Positions 19,401-29,704 of a stretch of 64,000 nt of DNA are shown one piece after another (position 1 is the first letter of the stretch; every line of letters begins with the position of its first letter). The stretch is from an uncultured Pirellulaceae bacterium. Lineage in GTDB: Bacteria > Planctomycetota > Planctomycetia > Pirellulales > Pirellulaceae. Position numbers and translations under genes: made by a program. A model generated the notes under the pieces. It ran no database searches. It was not told where the DNA came from and saw only the letters and a list, made by a program, of their open reading frames with translations. The stretch covers positions 1 through 64,000 of the forward strand of contig CAJQPP010000006.1 in NCBI GenBank assembly GCA_905480235.1, written 5' to 3'.

Positions 19401-22400
19401 ATGCTCCGCATACACAGTCTGTTTGTCACTTGCGCTCTTGTCGCTGGTTTCTTTTTCCTTAACCAAACGGCAATCATGAATCTATCGGCACCTTTAAATC
19501 AGGATCGCGAAGCCTTGTGGAAGCAAGTCAAAAAAGAAATCGACCAAGATCTTCCCAAATCCGCAATCGCTACTCTGAAGAAGATCTACTCAAGCGCCAC
19601 CGCTGAGCAAGCTTGGGGTGACGCCGCGCGAGCCATTTCTCAACAGTATTTTCTCGAAGGGCGCATCAACCAACCGGCCTACCCCTATGCCATCAAACAA
19701 ATGCAAGCCTTTCTTCCCGACTCCCCGGAACCGATCCGTCCCATCCTAAAGGTCATTTTAGCCAATTGGTTAAATTCTTACCTGCAACAAAATCGCTGGC
19801 GTTTCAGCGATCGCTCCCAAACCGCAACCCAACCTAGCGAAGATATCCAAACTTGGGATCTGCCTCGATTGCTGGGCCAGGTTGATGAATATTACACCCA
19901 AGCGCTCAGCAACGCTGCTTTCCTGCAGTCCATTCCCATCGCCGATTATTCTGATTTATTGGAAATCACAAAGAAGGACGCACGATTCCGGCCGACTCTC
20001 TATGATTTTGTTGCCTTTGAGGCACTGAATTTTTACGCTGCAGAAGAACAAATCACGCGTCCACAAAACGCATTTATTATCCGCAGCGACAGCCCCATAT
20101 TCTCTTCAACGAGTGAGTTCTTAAGGTGGGTTCCCGACACCGAAGATGATGACGCGTTCCCATTGCGAGCCGTTCAGATTTTTCAGAACCTGCTAAGATT
20201 TCATCAGAACGATCCCGACCAAAGCGCCTTTCTTGATGCGGATTTACTGCGTTTGCAATTTGGACGTAAACTCGCAGAAGGCAGCGAATCTGTCGCCAGA
20301 TACCAAGCGGCTCTGCAACGGTTTGCTGACAAACATGTTTCAGTACCGCTCAGTAGCATGGCACTCGCCAATCTGGCCCAGTCCTTTCGGGGCGTAAATG
20401 ACCTAGTCAAAGCCATGGAAATCGCGGCCCAGGGCCAAGCAAGATTCCCTGAGAGTAGGGGCGGGAAAACTTGCCAAAACATCATCAACACCATCGAATT
20501 GAGCACACTGGTCGTCTCGGCGGAGCAAGTTTGGAATGGTGAACAGGTGACCGTAGATGTGCGGTACCGAAATATCGATCAGGTTCATTTTCGCCTGGTC
20601 GAATTCGATTTTGCAAACTGGTCTGAGTGGGGTGAGTATCGCTCGCCGCAAAACATAACCCGTAATGACAATCTTAAAATCCTCACGCAACGCCCCGCTG
20701 CAGCATGGTCCAAGGAACTCGCCCCAACCGAAGATTACCAAGAGCGATCCGTTTCCCTTCCGGTCGATGTGGATCTGAAATCCGGTTTTTACTTGTTGAT
20801 TTGCAGCAACCGGGCGGACTTTTCCAAAGCCAGCGAGGGCTTTAATGAAATTTCCATCGCCGAAGTTTGGGTCAGTAACTTAGCCGTCGTGACGAGTCGA
20901 TCGCCGGCAAGTCGTGAAATTTCATGCCAAGTATTTGATGCTATTTCGGGCCAACCACTCAAAGGCGTTGACGTCAGCAAAGCGATATGGAAACGCAAAC
21001 AATCGAAGCCGCAGCCAGCCGAAGCACAGCAAGTCGAAGCACAGCAAGCCCGAACGAACGAAGACGGGATGGTCAGTTTTCCGCATAATAACGATCTAAC
21101 GAAGCTCGATTTTTCATACCAAGACCAAAAATTCGGTTTCATTGACAATCTATATTCCGGCAATCCACGGAGGCAAAGGCCCAGTAACCGGACTGTCTTT
21201 TTTACGGATCGCTCCCTTTATCGCCCCGGTCAGACCATTCAATTTAAGGGAATCTGCATTCACTCAGATACCGAGACCAATGATTACTCAACGTTAGTTG
21301 GCAAATCCGTAACCGTGACACTCTATGACGCCAACAATGAGGCAGTGGAAAAAAAAGTCTTTCGCTCCAACGAGTTCGGATCTTTCTCAGGCAGTTTCAC
21401 AGCCCCCCGCAATCGTTTAACAGGTTTCATGCGTTTGCAAGCCAGTGGCATCAACGGTAGCACGAGGATTCAGGTTGAAGAATACAAACGTCCCAAGTTT
21501 TTTGTCGAAATGGAGCAGCCGAAGGAAGCATTCCAACTGGGGCAACAGGTATCCATTACCGGAAAGGCTGCCGCTTATACGGGAGCGCCCTCGGATCGCT
21601 CCAAAGTGACCTGGCGAGTCACCCGCGGTCTGCGGTATCCCGCTTGGTACACACGGCGTTACGGGTACGTACCCCAGAATAACAGCCATCAGGAAATCGC
21701 CGACGGTACCATGGAAACCGACGCGGAAGGTAATTTCACCATACAATTCACCGCTTCCGCTGATGAAAGTGTTGCCCGAAAAAGCAACCCCACATTCCAA
21801 TTCACCGTTTACGCAGACGTCACCGATTCCTCCGGTGAAACTCGCTCCGCACAGCAAACCACCCGCGTGGGATACACCTCGTTACAAGCAGACTTACAGG
21901 CCGCCGATTGGCAGACCTCGGAAGACCCCATCGATTTGACCGTCAAAGTTACGACACTGGATGGAAAAGGGCAGGAAGCCAGCGGCAATCTTGTTGTCAA
22001 TGCTTTACTCGCGCCTGAAAAAATCCAACCCGCCAAGTTAAACAGCTTGATTTATGGCGGGCGACCAGCGGCTTCTCCAGAGAACATCCTAAGCAACTGG
22101 GTCCAAGGCGAAACCGTACTCACAACCGCGTTAAGCACCACCGCCAGCGGCGAAATCAAAACGCAACTGGCATTGGCGGCGGGCGCATATATGGCGGTTT
22201 TTGAGACGACCGATCCGGCCGGTCAAAAGGTACGCACAGAACTCCCTTTGATTGTGCACGACCCGACGAGTTCTCAATTTCCCGTAAAGCTACCCAATTA
22301 CTTTGTTCCGAAAAGTGCATCCGTTGAGCCCGGCGACGATTTCATCGCCTTCTGGGGAACTGGGTACGAAACGGGCAGCGCGTTTGTAGAGATTGAACAC

Positions 22401-25400
22401 CGGGGCAAAGTCGTCAAATCATATTGGACCCCTGCCACAGAAAACCAACACACCATTAAGCTGCCCATCGAGGATCAACATCGAGGTGGGTTACAATTAA
22501 GAATTACTTACGTACGTGAGAATCGTATGTATGCCACCAATCAAGCGATTAATGTGCCGTGGACGAACAAAAAACTGGCGATCACCTGGGAACATTTCGT
22601 CTCCAAACTACAACCGGGCGGGCGCGAAACCTGGACAGCCGTGGTGAAAGGTATCGACGCCGATCAAGCCATTGCAGAAATGGTAGCTGGTATGTACGAC
22701 GCTTCCTTAGACGCATTTTTGGGCCACAATTGGATATCGGCCTTTAACGTCTTTTATAAAAATTACTCGCAGGACGGTAGAATCTTCCGCAACGTTGAAA
22801 ATCGACTTCTCCCCATATTTCGGCACCAACTGAATAATGTCAAAGTCATTCCCATCAATTACCCGCGATTCCGACCGGGATTGGGATTAGTAACTTCTTT
22901 TCAAAACTGGTACCGATCCGCAGCAAATAATTGGGACGATGTTTCAATGGGCCGGGAACTCCAACCGGCAATGGCCAGCGCCATGGCAGAGGATGATTTC
23001 GGCGGAGGAGGCGGCATGGGTGGCCGCAGTGCTGGACTCAGTGCTCCTGCGCGGAAATCACGATCGCTCGGACAACAAGAGGGTTATCTTGGTGAAGCGA
23101 TTGAGGGAGCGAACGAGAGAACGAACGGGGGAGCGAACGTCGATTTAGATCAAGTCAGCCCCCGAAAAAACCTCCAAGAAACAGCATTCTTCTTTCCCCA
23201 TTTACAGGTAGCCAAAGATGGTTCTGTGCGCATCGAATTTGAAATCCCAGAGGCATTAACGAAATGGAAATTCCTCGGATTTGCCCACGATAACGCTTTG
23301 CGGGCCGCCCTTTTAACCAGCGAGGCAACCACAAGTAAAGACTTGATGGTACAACCCAACCCACCGCGTTTTCTGCGTGTCGGCGATGTCCTGGAATTTT
23401 CGGTAAAGGTCACCAACCAGTCCGAAGAAACTCAAATCGGCAAGGTAAAATTCACATTGGCAGACGCTCGCACGGGTGAGAGTGTGGATGCATCGTTTGG
23501 GAATAAACAAGCGGAGCAGACCTTTGAGATACCTGCTCAGCAGTCCACCAGTTTGCACTGGAAAATCACCGTGCCCAATTTTGTCGGTACCCTTGTTTAC
23601 AAAGCAGTGGGTGGTACCGAGACGATCACCGACGGTGAAGAAGGGTTCTTACCCGTACTCTCAAACCGCATTCTCGTAACAGAATCTCTTCCCCTACCGA
23701 TTCGCGGGAATGAGACAAAGGAAATTGAGTTTCAGCGATTATTGGACGCCGCAAAAAGTGACTCGTTGCAAAGTCAAAACTTGACGGTGCAAATGACGTC
23801 CAACCCTTCGTGGTATGCCGTTATGGCGCTGCCCTATTTGATGGAATTCCCTCATCAATGCAGTGAACAAGTTTTCAATCGACTTTATGCCAACTATGTC
23901 GGGCAACACATTGTGAACAGTGACCCCAAGATCAAGCAGGTTTTTGAACAATGGAGAGGCACTGACGCACTAGACAGCCCGCTAGAAAAAAACGAAGACC
24001 TGAGAAATATCATTCTTGCCGAGTCGCCATGGTTGTTAACAGCAAAGGATGAGAGTCAATCACGCCGAAATGTTAGCAATTTACTCGATGTGAATCGCAT
24101 GAACTCGGAAATCCGCCGCGCCTTGGAACAGCTTGTCGAAATGCAACGAAGTGATGGGGCATGGCCCTGGTTCCCCGGAGGCTTGGCTAATGATTTCATT
24201 ACGTTGTACGTGACCACCGGGTTTGGACGACTACGTCGAATGGGCGCTGATATCGATGTGACCCCTGCGTTAAACGCTCTCGTTCGTTTGGATGAATGGA
24301 TGGAAGGACGCTATCAGGATCTCAAGAAACGCGACCAGTTGAAGCAAAACAACCTATCCCCCACGCTCTGCCTTTACTTTTACGGACGCAGTTTTTTCCT
24401 CCGCGATAAACCGCTGGCAGATAAGTACCAAGAGGCTTTTAAGTATTTTGAGGGTCAGGCCAAGCAACACTGGGCTAAGCTTAACAACCGCCAATCACAA
24501 GGTCATTTAGCCATCGCGTTAAAACGGATGGGAGATCAAGAGACCCCCCAATCCATCCTAAAATCACTCACTGAACGCAGTTTGCAAAGTGACGAACTCG
24601 GCATGTACTGGCAGGAAGAGAGCTTATCCTGGTGGTGGTACCGGGCACCCATCGAAACTCAAGCACTGATGATCGAGGCCTACGACGAGGTCGCGGGTGA
24701 TGCAAACAAAGTGGAAGAGTTAAAAATTTGGTTGCTAAAACAAAAGCAGACTCAGAATTGGAAGACGACCAAAGCCACCGCGGATGCTTGTTACGCCCTG
24801 CTCTTGAACGGCTCCAATTTGTTGGCATCTAACGAACTCGTCGCCATCTCTTTAGGCAACATGTTGGTCACACCTGAGAATGTGGAAGCCGGAACCGGTT
24901 TCTATGAAAAGGTAATCGTTTCCAATGACATCCAGCCCGAGATGGGAAATATTAAAATGACCAAGTCCGATGAGGGCATCGCATGGGGCAGCATTCATTG
25001 GCAGTATCTCGAGGACATCAGCAAAATAACGCCCTATACAGGGACCCCATTGACGATAAAGAAGCGTCTCTATGTGAAGCAAAATACGGCAGAAGGTCCG
25101 GTTATCAGCGAAATCACAGGCCCCTTACAGGTTGGTGATGAAATCGTCACCCGTGTCGAATTGCGTGTAGATCGAGATATGGAATTTATCCACCTAAAAG
25201 ACTACCGGGCTAGTGGTACAGAACCGGTCAACGTCATTTCACGCTACAAATTCCAGGACGGTCTCGGTTATTACGAATCGACCCGCGACACGGCCAGTCA
25301 CTTCTTTATTGACTACCTGCCCCGCGGCACTCATGTCTTTGAATACTCGGTACGTATTCAAAATCGTGGCGTATACGAATCGGGTATCGCAGAGATTCAA

Positions 25401-25460
25401 AGCATGTACGCCCCGGAATTCAACAGCCATTCCGAGAGCGTCGAACTGACGGTCAAGTAA
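19401..25460 (+). CDS. Alpha-2-macroglobulin family protein (bacterial A2M-like), ~2020 aa
   Basis: MG2 region SRTVFFTDRSLYRPGQTIQFKGI; NLQETAFFFPHLQVAKDGSVRIEFEIPEALTKWKF; FPHQCSEQVFNRLY thioester-type CxEQ; likely start 19401 (ORF track starts 19374). Confidence 0.92.
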   Translation: MLRIHSLFVTCALVAGFFFLNQTAIMNLSAPLNQDREALWKQVKKEIDQDLPKSAIATLKKIYSSATAEQAWGDAARAISQQYFLEGRINQPAYPYAIKQMQAFLPDSPEPIRPILKVILANWLNSYLQQNRWRFSDRSQTATQPSEDIQTWDLPRLLGQVDEYYTQALSNAAFLQSIPIADYSDLLEITKKDARFRPTLYDFVAFEALNFYAAEEQITRPQNAFIIRSDSPIFSSTSEFLRWVPDTEDDDAFPLRAVQIFQNLLRFHQNDPDQSAFLDADLLRLQFGRKLAEGSESVARYQAALQRFADKHVSVPLSSMALANLAQSFRGVNDLVKAMEIAAQGQARFPESRGGKTCQNIINTIELSTLVVSAEQVWNGEQVTVDVRYRNIDQVHFRLVEFDFANWSEWGEYRSPQNITRNDNLKILTQRPAAAWSKELAPTEDYQERSVSLPVDVDLKSGFYLLICSNRADFSKASEGFNEISIAEVWVSNLAVVTSRSPASREISCQVFDAISGQPLKGVDVSKAIWKRKQSKPQPAEAQQVEAQQARTNEDGMVSFPHNNDLTKLDFSYQDQKFGFIDNLYSGNPRRQRPSNRTVFFTDRSLYRPGQTIQFKGICIHSDTETNDYSTLVGKSVTVTLYDANNEAVEKKVFRSNEFGSFSGSFTAPRNRLTGFMRLQASGINGSTRIQVEEYKRPKFFVEMEQPKEAFQLGQQVSITGKAAAYTGAPSDRSKVTWRVTRGLRYPAWYTRRYGYVPQNNSHQEIADGTMETDAEGNFTIQFTASADESVARKSNPTFQFTVYADVTDSSGETRSAQQTTRVGYTSLQADLQAADWQTSEDPIDLTVKVTTLDGKGQEASGNLVVNALLAPEKIQPAKLNSLIYGGRPAASPENILSNWVQGETVLTTALSTTASGEIKTQLALAAGAYMAVFETTDPAGQKVRTELPLIVHDPTSSQFPVKLPNYFVPKSASVEPGDDFIAFWGTGYETGSAFVEIEHRGKVVKSYWTPATENQHTIKLPIEDQHRGGLQLRITYVRENRMYATNQAINVPWTNKKLAITWEHFVSKLQPGGRETWTAVVKGIDADQAIAEMVAGMYDASLDAFLGHNWISAFNVFYKNYSQDGRIFRNVENRLLPIFRHQLNNVKVIPINYPRFRPGLGLVTSFQNWYRSAANNWDDVSMGRELQPAMASAMAEDDFGGGGGMGGRSAGLSAPARKSRSLGQQEGYLGEAIEGANERTNGGANVDLDQVSPRKNLQETAFFFPHLQVAKDGSVRIEFEIPEALTKWKFLGFAHDNALRAALLTSEATTSKDLMVQPNPPRFLRVGDVLEFSVKVTNQSEETQIGKVKFTLADARTGESVDASFGNKQAEQTFEIPAQQSTSLHWKITVPNFVGTLVYKAVGGTETITDGEEGFLPVLSNRILVTESLPLPIRGNETKEIEFQRLLDAAKSDSLQSQNLTVQMTSNPSWYAVMALPYLMEFPHQCSEQVFNRLYANYVGQHIVNSDPKIKQVFEQWRGTDALDSPLEKNEDLRNIILAESPWLLTAKDESQSRRNVSNLLDVNRMNSEIRRALEQLVEMQRSDGAWPWFPGGLANDFITLYVTTGFGRLRRMGADIDVTPALNALVRLDEWMEGRYQDLKKRDQLKQNNLSPTLCLYFYGRSFFLRDKPLADKYQEAFKYFEGQAKQHWAKLNNRQSQGHLAIALKRMGDQETPQSILKSLTERSLQSDELGMYWQEESLSWWWYRAPIETQALMIEAYDEVAGDANKVEELKIWLLKQKQTQNWKTTKATADACYALLLNGSNLLASNELVAISLGNMLVTPENVEAGTGFYEKVIVSNDIQPEMGNIKMTKSDEGIAWGSIHWQYLEDISKITPYTGTPLTIKKRLYVKQNTAEGPVISEITGPLQVGDEIVTRVELRVDRDMEFIHLKDYRASGTEPVNVISRYKFQDGLGYYESTRDTASHFFIDYLPRGTHVFEYSVRIQNRGVYESGIAEIQSMYAPEFNSHSESVELTVK

Positions 25461-25477
25461 ATCTTGGAGAGCCGGAG

Positions 25478-25542
25478 TTTGGGAGACAAGTTTGGGAGAC
25501 AAGTTTGGGAGACAAGTTTGGGAGACAAGTTTGGGAGACAAA
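25478..25542. repeat. Five-copy 13-bp tandem repeat TTTGGGAGACAAG
   Basis: Directly visible: (tttgggagacaag)x4 + tttgggagacaaa immediately 3' of the A2M stop codon. Confidence 0.97.
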
Positions 25543-25544
25543 AA

Positions 25545-25580
25545 ACCAAAAAAAGCCGACCCAAACGGGCCGGCTTTTTC
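25545..25580. terminator. Bidirectional intrinsic terminator between convergent A2M-like gene and sigma factor
   Basis: aaaaaaagccgacccaaacgggccggcttttt: GC-rich stem with A tract and T tract on either side. Confidence 0.8.
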
Positions 25581-25619
25581 TCTTCGTTGCGGAAACTCAA
25601 ATCACTAGCAGATCCTCAG

Positions 25620-27311
25620 CTAGTTCTCAAAGCTTTCCTCAACAAACTCGATGAACTCAATGTTTTCTTCCTTGGCTGCCGCTCGAAGCTTGTTTAGGGC
25701 CCGAGCTTCAATTTGTCGGATACGCTCCTTCGTCACGCCCAACTCCGCACCGACCTCTTTCAAGGTGAGCGGTTCTTGTGCGTAATCGAGACCGAAGCGA
25801 CTGACGATAATTTTCTGCTCGCGATCATCCAAAGCCTCGAGAATCCGCCCCACTTGCTGCAAACGAGCTTTTTGGGCCGATTCGATAAGGTAACGGTCGG
25901 AACGCCCGTCTTCGGTTGCCACAAACATCTCTTCAGAAGTCGGCCGAAAGCGGTCCTTCTGTTTGTATTCATGCGGAATCGTGCGGGCATAGTTTTTCAT
26001 AATGGCCCAGGACGCGTAGGTGCTGAACTTATTCCCACGGGTGTAGTCGAACTTTTCAACCGCTCGAATCAACGACATGTTTCCGTCGCTAACCAAAAGG
26101 AAGAAATCCTCATTTGCGTTCACATGGCGTTTAGCAATCGAAACCACGAGCCTCAAGTTGGCCTGCACAATCCAATTCTTCACACCCACGGCTTGGTCAT
26201 AGAGATTTTGAATCTCATCCATATCGGAGGCCTTGGCGTGGTTCACGTCCAATTTCTCACGCAAACTAGCTGCTCGACACTTGAGGAAATTGTACTGCCG
26301 AAACAGGTGTCGCTCTTGCTCCCGAGTCAGTAATGCCGTTTCGTACAACGAGGCTAGGTACCGGGGTAAACCGGACGGTGCCTTGACCCGTCGTGGGGTA
26401 TGCTCGGGATCTGGTAACGGCGCCAAGATTTTCTTGCCCGCTGCTTTACGATGAAACTCTTCGCTGTCCATGAAGTCCAGCGGTAGTTCCATGATGGCAT
26501 GGGCTCGCATCTCATTGACCACACGGTAAACCGTCGTCTTCGTACGGCAGTACCGTCGGGCAATCGAATCGACATTTTTACCGGTCAGGTAATCTGCATA
26601 AATCCGTTCCTTCATCTCCATATTCAACGGACCTGTCTGGTCCGGGAATACCGCTTGTTCAGGATGCTTTTCGTCGAACTGCTTGATCGTGTAACGGATC
26701 GTTTCGACGCTGCGAGCCATGTGGTCTGCGATTCGCCTTGCAACCTCTGCTGGGCAACCGCCACTGCGTGCCAAGCGCTTGGCCCGATCGATAATTTCTT
26801 CGCGATCAATTTCCGAAAGTTGACTAAAGCGTTCGCCACGACGCACCTTTTCGCGATTGTCTTTCACGAAATGATCGACGCTGGAGTGCAAAAAGCCTAC
26901 TCGCTTACGGCCGCCGTCAAAAATAATCTTGCGGCTCACCAACCCTTGCTGTCTCCAGCGGCTGATTGTTTTTGTAGAGACGTTAAACATCTTGCTGAGC
27001 TGATCTACCGTATGGACCGGTTGGCCCACTTCGTCGGCTCGGATATTCGCGGATTCCGAAAGATCCTCAATCAAACAAGACAAGTCGTGTCGCAGATCAT
27101 CGCCAGACATCGGCACGATCGGCGCACCCTCCGGTCGATAAGTGGTGACGCGGTAGCAGACGTATTCATAGCTGTAAGTCTTACCGAGATCGATTTCTCG
27201 CAAGAGTCGTTCGGCTCGCTCTAGTTGTTCGAGCTTTTTATCTCGAGGCGCAAAGCGAACCTGCTGATCTCGCAACTGCTGGATAAGTGAACTTTTGTAG
27301 TCGGTGTGCAT
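25620..27311 (-). CDS. Sigma-70 family RNA polymerase sigma factor with N-terminal HTH modules
   Basis: NLRLVVSIAKRHVN...DGNMSLIRAVEKFDYTRGNKFSTYASWAIMKNYART (region 2), LTLKEVGAELGVTKERIRQIEARALNKLR (region 4); N-terminal VDQLSKMFNVSTKTISRWRQQGL HTH. Likely start 27311 after agaggtcaacat. Confidence 0.92.
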   Translation of the reverse strand: MHTDYKSSLIQQLRDQQVRFAPRDKKLEQLERAERLLREIDLGKTYSYEYVCYRVTTYRPEGAPIVPMSGDDLRHDLSCLIEDLSESANIRADEVGQPVHTVDQLSKMFNVSTKTISRWRQQGLVSRKIIFDGGRKRVGFLHSSVDHFVKDNREKVRRGERFSQLSEIDREEIIDRAKRLARSGGCPAEVARRIADHMARSVETIRYTIKQFDEKHPEQAVFPDQTGPLNMEMKERIYADYLTGKNVDSIARRYCRTKTTVYRVVNEMRAHAIMELPLDFMDSEEFHRKAAGKKILAPLPDPEHTPRRVKAPSGLPRYLASLYETALLTREQERHLFRQYNFLKCRAASLREKLDVNHAKASDMDEIQNLYDQAVGVKNWIVQANLRLVVSIAKRHVNANEDFFLLVSDGNMSLIRAVEKFDYTRGNKFSTYASWAIMKNYARTIPHEYKQKDRFRPTSEEMFVATEDGRSDRYLIESAQKARLQQVGRILEALDDREQKIIVSRFGLDYAQEPLTLKEVGAELGVTKERIRQIEARALNKLRAAAKEENIEFIEFVEESFEN

Positions 27312-27925
27312 ATGTTGACCTCTTCTGAGCTGTTTGCCTGGTGTTCCATGTGACAGCCAGGGGGGATCCGTTAGGCGATCACCCAGACAAACAAATTTCA
27401 TTTTCATGGAGCGTCATGCTCCAACCATATCAACTCGGGGGGAGCCTGATGGTTATGTGGTGCCGTTTCAGCCGCGGGTGGCTTCAAAACGGTTCAACGT
27501 TTACCTGATTAGACGGTCTTCAGGTCGATTTCATTACGAAAAATCCGATCAAATAGTTCGAGACCGCAACTAACCCGGAAAGGACCATCAATGCCCTTGC
27601 GCCGAGACGCACTCTCTCACAACCATACCCGATCCTGTTTTAAGAACCGCTTATCAACTGATTTGTTCGCAGTGATTTCGCTCAATTCCTACGCTTTTCG
27701 ACCAATTTGGACGGTCAGCGAGGCTTTAAGGGCAGATTCGGCTACCTTGCCGTCGTAGGAGAGTTTCTCTTTTCCTTACGACCAGACGCCAGGGAACCAG
27801 TTATCCGTTAAAGAGGAAGTTCGAGGAGGATTCCTTGGAAACGCTGCCATAAAAGGCCGATCAAGCCATTACGACACATTTCGCCCCTTATTCGTCGGTG
27901 ACCACCGAATATTGGACAAAAAATC

Positions 27926-29335
27926 ATGAAAAACCAGAATTTTATCTCAAGTCTTGGAGCCGCGCTTCTGGTTGCTTTCTCTGCGGCACCGACAACCGCC
28001 CAAATTAACATCTCGCCGAGTACGTCCACCAACCAAGTCTATTTGGTAAAAGCGGCTTTAGAAGGTCGGGGGGTTGTCCAACCGGAAGAAAACCAATCTC
28101 TGCAAATGGATGTGGATGCTCGTTTCCAATACCAGGAACGGGTCATCGCCAGAAAGACTCAACTCAAGTCCATTCGTGATTATGAATTGGCAAGAGCTAA
28201 CATTCGCATCGATAACAAACCTCTAAACAGTCGTTTGGCTGACGCCCGCAAAGTCGTCATTGTGCAGACCAAATCGACAGGTCAGCAAATCAAGCTGGCT
28301 TCGCTCGGCGGTCCCATGACTCAAAGTGAATTCGAACTGGTTAACACACCCGCGAACACGCTGATTTTGTCCGAAGTATTTGCCAAAGATCGCGTCAAAG
28401 TGGGCGATACCTGGAGCCCCGACAATCAGGTCCTGGCACAATTCTTCAACTTGGAGTCAGTAGATAAGACCAATGTCCGAATTGAGCTCGCGAACATCAA
28501 AGGTGAGGATGCGGTACTCGTGATCGCGGGTACGATCGAAGGAACCGTCGATGGGGCGATCACCCAGATTGCCTTGAACGGCAGCGTACGCTTCAATTCG
28601 TCACTGGGCAGCGTCACCCAAGCCAACCTGACGATCTCTCAACAGCGTGATATTGGCTTGGTGGTCCCCGGATTGGACGCCACTTTCAAAATGCTAATTT
28701 CTCTGCGACCGGTGAAGCAAAGCGAAACATTATCTGATACGGGATTGGCCGCATTAAGGAAAAATGCTGGGTCAATCACGGATGACCTGCTTCTCACACC
28801 CGAAGGCAGCACGGTTTCCTTGATCCATCCACGGCAATGGCGTGTCATTTCCAACCATCGAGCTCGGACGATCCTGCGGTATAACAAGAACGGTCGCATG
28901 ATTGGCCAGTGCGAGATCCTTCCATTGCCCAGCCGACTGCCCAACCAAGAACAGACCTTGGAGCAATTTCAGGCAGTTGTAAAAAATAAATTGGCAGAAA
29001 ACGCAGGAGAAATCGAATCTGCCAATGCCTCGCAAACGGAAAAAGGCTTAGAGTGGATGCGGGTCAAAGCCGCAGGATCCACCAATGGGGTCAATTTGCA
29101 ATGGATTTATTACACGATCAGCAGCCCGGATGGACGCCGAGTCCAATTGGTGTTCACCACCGAACCGGCCTACGCCGGTATGTTCACGAACACAGAGCGT
29201 TTCTTGGTCGATTCCTTGGAATTCGAATCCATCGCTGCTTCAGCAACTCAAAAGCTACCCGCTAAACCCGCGTCTGCTCAAAAGACGTCCACCGAGAAGG
29301 CGAGTGTCAAGACCGTCGACTCCATCAAGAAATAG
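27926..29335 (+). CDS. Secreted hypothetical protein (planctomycete type)
   Basis: 469 aa with signal peptide MKNQNFISSLGAALLVAFSAAPTTAQ; long ORF with consistent coding character. Confidence 0.8.
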   Translation: MKNQNFISSLGAALLVAFSAAPTTAQINISPSTSTNQVYLVKAALEGRGVVQPEENQSLQMDVDARFQYQERVIARKTQLKSIRDYELARANIRIDNKPLNSRLADARKVVIVQTKSTGQQIKLASLGGPMTQSEFELVNTPANTLILSEVFAKDRVKVGDTWSPDNQVLAQFFNLESVDKTNVRIELANIKGEDAVLVIAGTIEGTVDGAITQIALNGSVRFNSSLGSVTQANLTISQQRDIGLVVPGLDATFKMLISLRPVKQSETLSDTGLAALRKNAGSITDDLLLTPEGSTVSLIHPRQWRVISNHRARTILRYNKNGRMIGQCEILPLPSRLPNQEQTLEQFQAVVKNKLAENAGEIESANASQTEKGLEWMRVKAAGSTNGVNLQWIYYTISSPDGRRVQLVFTTEPAYAGMFTNTERFLVDSLEFESIAASATQKLPAKPASAQKTSTEKASVKTVDSIKK

Positions 29336-29380
29336 GGCAGCACCAATATTTAGATCACTTCTTTGAAGTGGTTGTGCAAT

Positions 29381-29414
29381 AAAAGACGCGACCTTCGGGT
29401 CGCGTCTTTTTTTT
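29381..29414 (+). terminator. Rho-independent terminator
   Basis: aaaagacgcgacc ttcg ggtcgcgtcttttttttt perfect stem with tetraloop and T run. Confidence 0.93.
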
Positions 29415-29704
29415 GGACGTTATGGTAAATCTGTCCAGATCGCACTGCTATTTTCGCCAAACTGCAAACATCGGTGGCGATGAAAATTTGTGCCTAGCCG
29501 ATTCAGCTCATCTTTTTCGCTCACCCCGTGGCCACTCTGGTTGGATATCTTATTTACCACCACTTGAGGGCTGGCAATCCGTTTAGGAAACTCTTGCCAA
29601 CGGAAAGTTGGAAAATCAGCCTCTCTACCATCTGCGCATTGAGTTGTTTCGCACAGACCGAACCGCCCTACCCTGTTCCCGCTCAAGCCTAAAAGGAATC
29701 ATTC

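Noticed and set aside
25239-25541. Minus-strand ORF with PKLVSQTCLPNLSPKLVSQT repeats
   Set aside because: Created by the 13-bp minisatellite read in reverse plus sequence antisense to the A2M coding region.
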